Shown here piece after piece: positions 5,905 to 6,142 of a DNA stretch of 6,142 bases. Source of the stretch: Treponema sp. (GTDB taxonomy: Bacteria; Spirochaetota; Spirochaetia; Treponematales; Treponemataceae); the NCBI GenBank assembly GCA_016294035.1, contig JAEDCT010000048.1:1-6142 (forward strand), read 5' to 3'. Numbering within the stretch: position 1 is the first letter of the stretch; every line of letters begins with the position of its first letter. The translations under genes were made by a program, and so were the position numbers. The notes beneath the pieces were generated by a model that did no database searches, was not told where the DNA came from, and saw nothing but the letters and a program-made list of their open reading frames with translations.

Positions 5905-6142
5905 TGGGTGTGCTTGCTACTGTTGTAAAAACTGAAACCGGGGACTATGAAGAGATTGTGCAGACTGTTGAAGCTCATTATGGCGAAAACAAGTTTTGTG
6001 ATCAGTTTGCGCCGAGCGGTGAAGATGCCCCCCCCTTGAAAGATGATCTTGTTGCTTTGATGGAAGTTGAAGGGACTGGAAATATGGCTTCTGTTGGTGT
6101 GCTTGCTAAGTCGCAGGGGGCTAAACCGGGCGAGAAGATTAT
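5904..6142 (+). CDS. Baseplate / spike protein start (Mu gp45-like), partial at 3' end
   Basis: An open frame starts at ATG 5904, overlapping the hub stop as TGATG, with GGAG (5892-5895) 8 nt upstream, and runs off the window after 79 complete codons. The product begins MGVLATVVKTETGDYEE, has FAPSGEDAPPLKDDLVALME (residues 35-54), EGTGNMASVGVL and ends KPGEKI. The order (charged N-terminus, a PLKDDLVAL strand, a GTGNMASVG turn, then xPGEKI) resembles the OB-fold part of Mu gp45-like baseplate proteins, which form the membrane-puncturing spike and have a P-G-E motif in this place. Position immediately after the gpP-like hub agrees. A run of eight C (6028-6035) encodes A42-P43-P44. Fold and function are inferred from a fragment. 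Confidence 0.75.
   Translation, partial: MGVLATVVKTETGDYEEIVQTVEAHYGENKFCDQFAPSGEDAPPLKDDLVALMEVEGTGNMASVGVLAKSQGAKPGEKI
6028..6035 (+). repeat. C8 homopolymer inside the spike gene
   Basis: Eight consecutive C, read as GCC CCC CCC TTG, stand out in this moderately AT-rich sequence. Loss or gain of one base puts translation into frames that stop almost at once: TGA at 6044-6046 in the -1 frame and TGA at 6037-6039 in the +1 frame. Confidence 0.9.

Overview
The window is a slice of the tail-morphogenesis module of a contractile-tailed, Mu-like (myovirus) phage or prophage. All genes are on the + strand, tightly packed, and in the canonical Mu order: (probable) sheath end, tail tube, tail assembly chaperone with a frameshifted extension, tape measure, gpN-type DNA-circularisation/baseplate protein, gpP-type baseplate hub, and the beginning of a gp45-type spike/baseplate protein that runs off the 3' end. 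The host cannot be fixed from sequence alone. The moderately AT-rich composition, strong preference for T-ending codons (GTT, GCT, TCT, CTT) and a HAELVSAS/LKQVQHD-type dispersed palindrome would fit a spirochaete such as Treponema or another low-to-mid GC bacterium; that is a guess.

Layout. 1-69 is the tail of an upstream gene. 80-451 is the tube protein. 452-584 is the only sizeable non-coding gap. It holds three consecutive stem-loops: a 12-bp hairpin, a GAAA-tetraloop hairpin with a T-rich tail that looks like a Rho-independent terminator, and a dispersed palindromic repeat. The last of these ends just before the ribosome-binding site of the chaperone gene (585-1022). That gene stops at 1022, but a U_UUU_UUA slippery heptamer in the correct phase (1007-1013), followed 7 nt later by two back-to-back perfect hairpins, should send some ribosomes into the -1 frame and on to 1243. 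The result is a 219-residue G-T-type fusion. The -1 frame otherwise looks like an unexplained 200-nt gap. The fusion ends 17 nt inside the tape measure gene (1227-3311), the same arrangement as lambda G/GT/H.

Downstream, the gpN-like gene (about 3351-4610) begins inside a near-perfect 30-nt palindrome and lacks a Shine-Dalgarno sequence. It overlaps the hub gene (4603-5904), which carries an N-terminal LysM domain fused to the gpP-like hub. The hub overlaps the spike gene by one base (TGATG, from 5904). The spike gene contains a C8 run where a one-base slip in either direction leads quickly to a stop codon.

How the genes work together: the tube protein polymerises around the tape measure, whose length sets tail length; chaperone G and GT coat the tape measure and recruit tube subunits; gpN, gpP and gp45-like proteins build the baseplate hub and spike on which the tube and sheath are nucleated. 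The terminator-like element after the tube gene probably lets sheath and tube be made in excess over the catalytic or low-copy proteins downstream. I see no separate defence system, mobile element, tRNA or CRISPR. The most notable hidden content is the frameshifted gene and the RNA structures around three translation starts or recoding sites.
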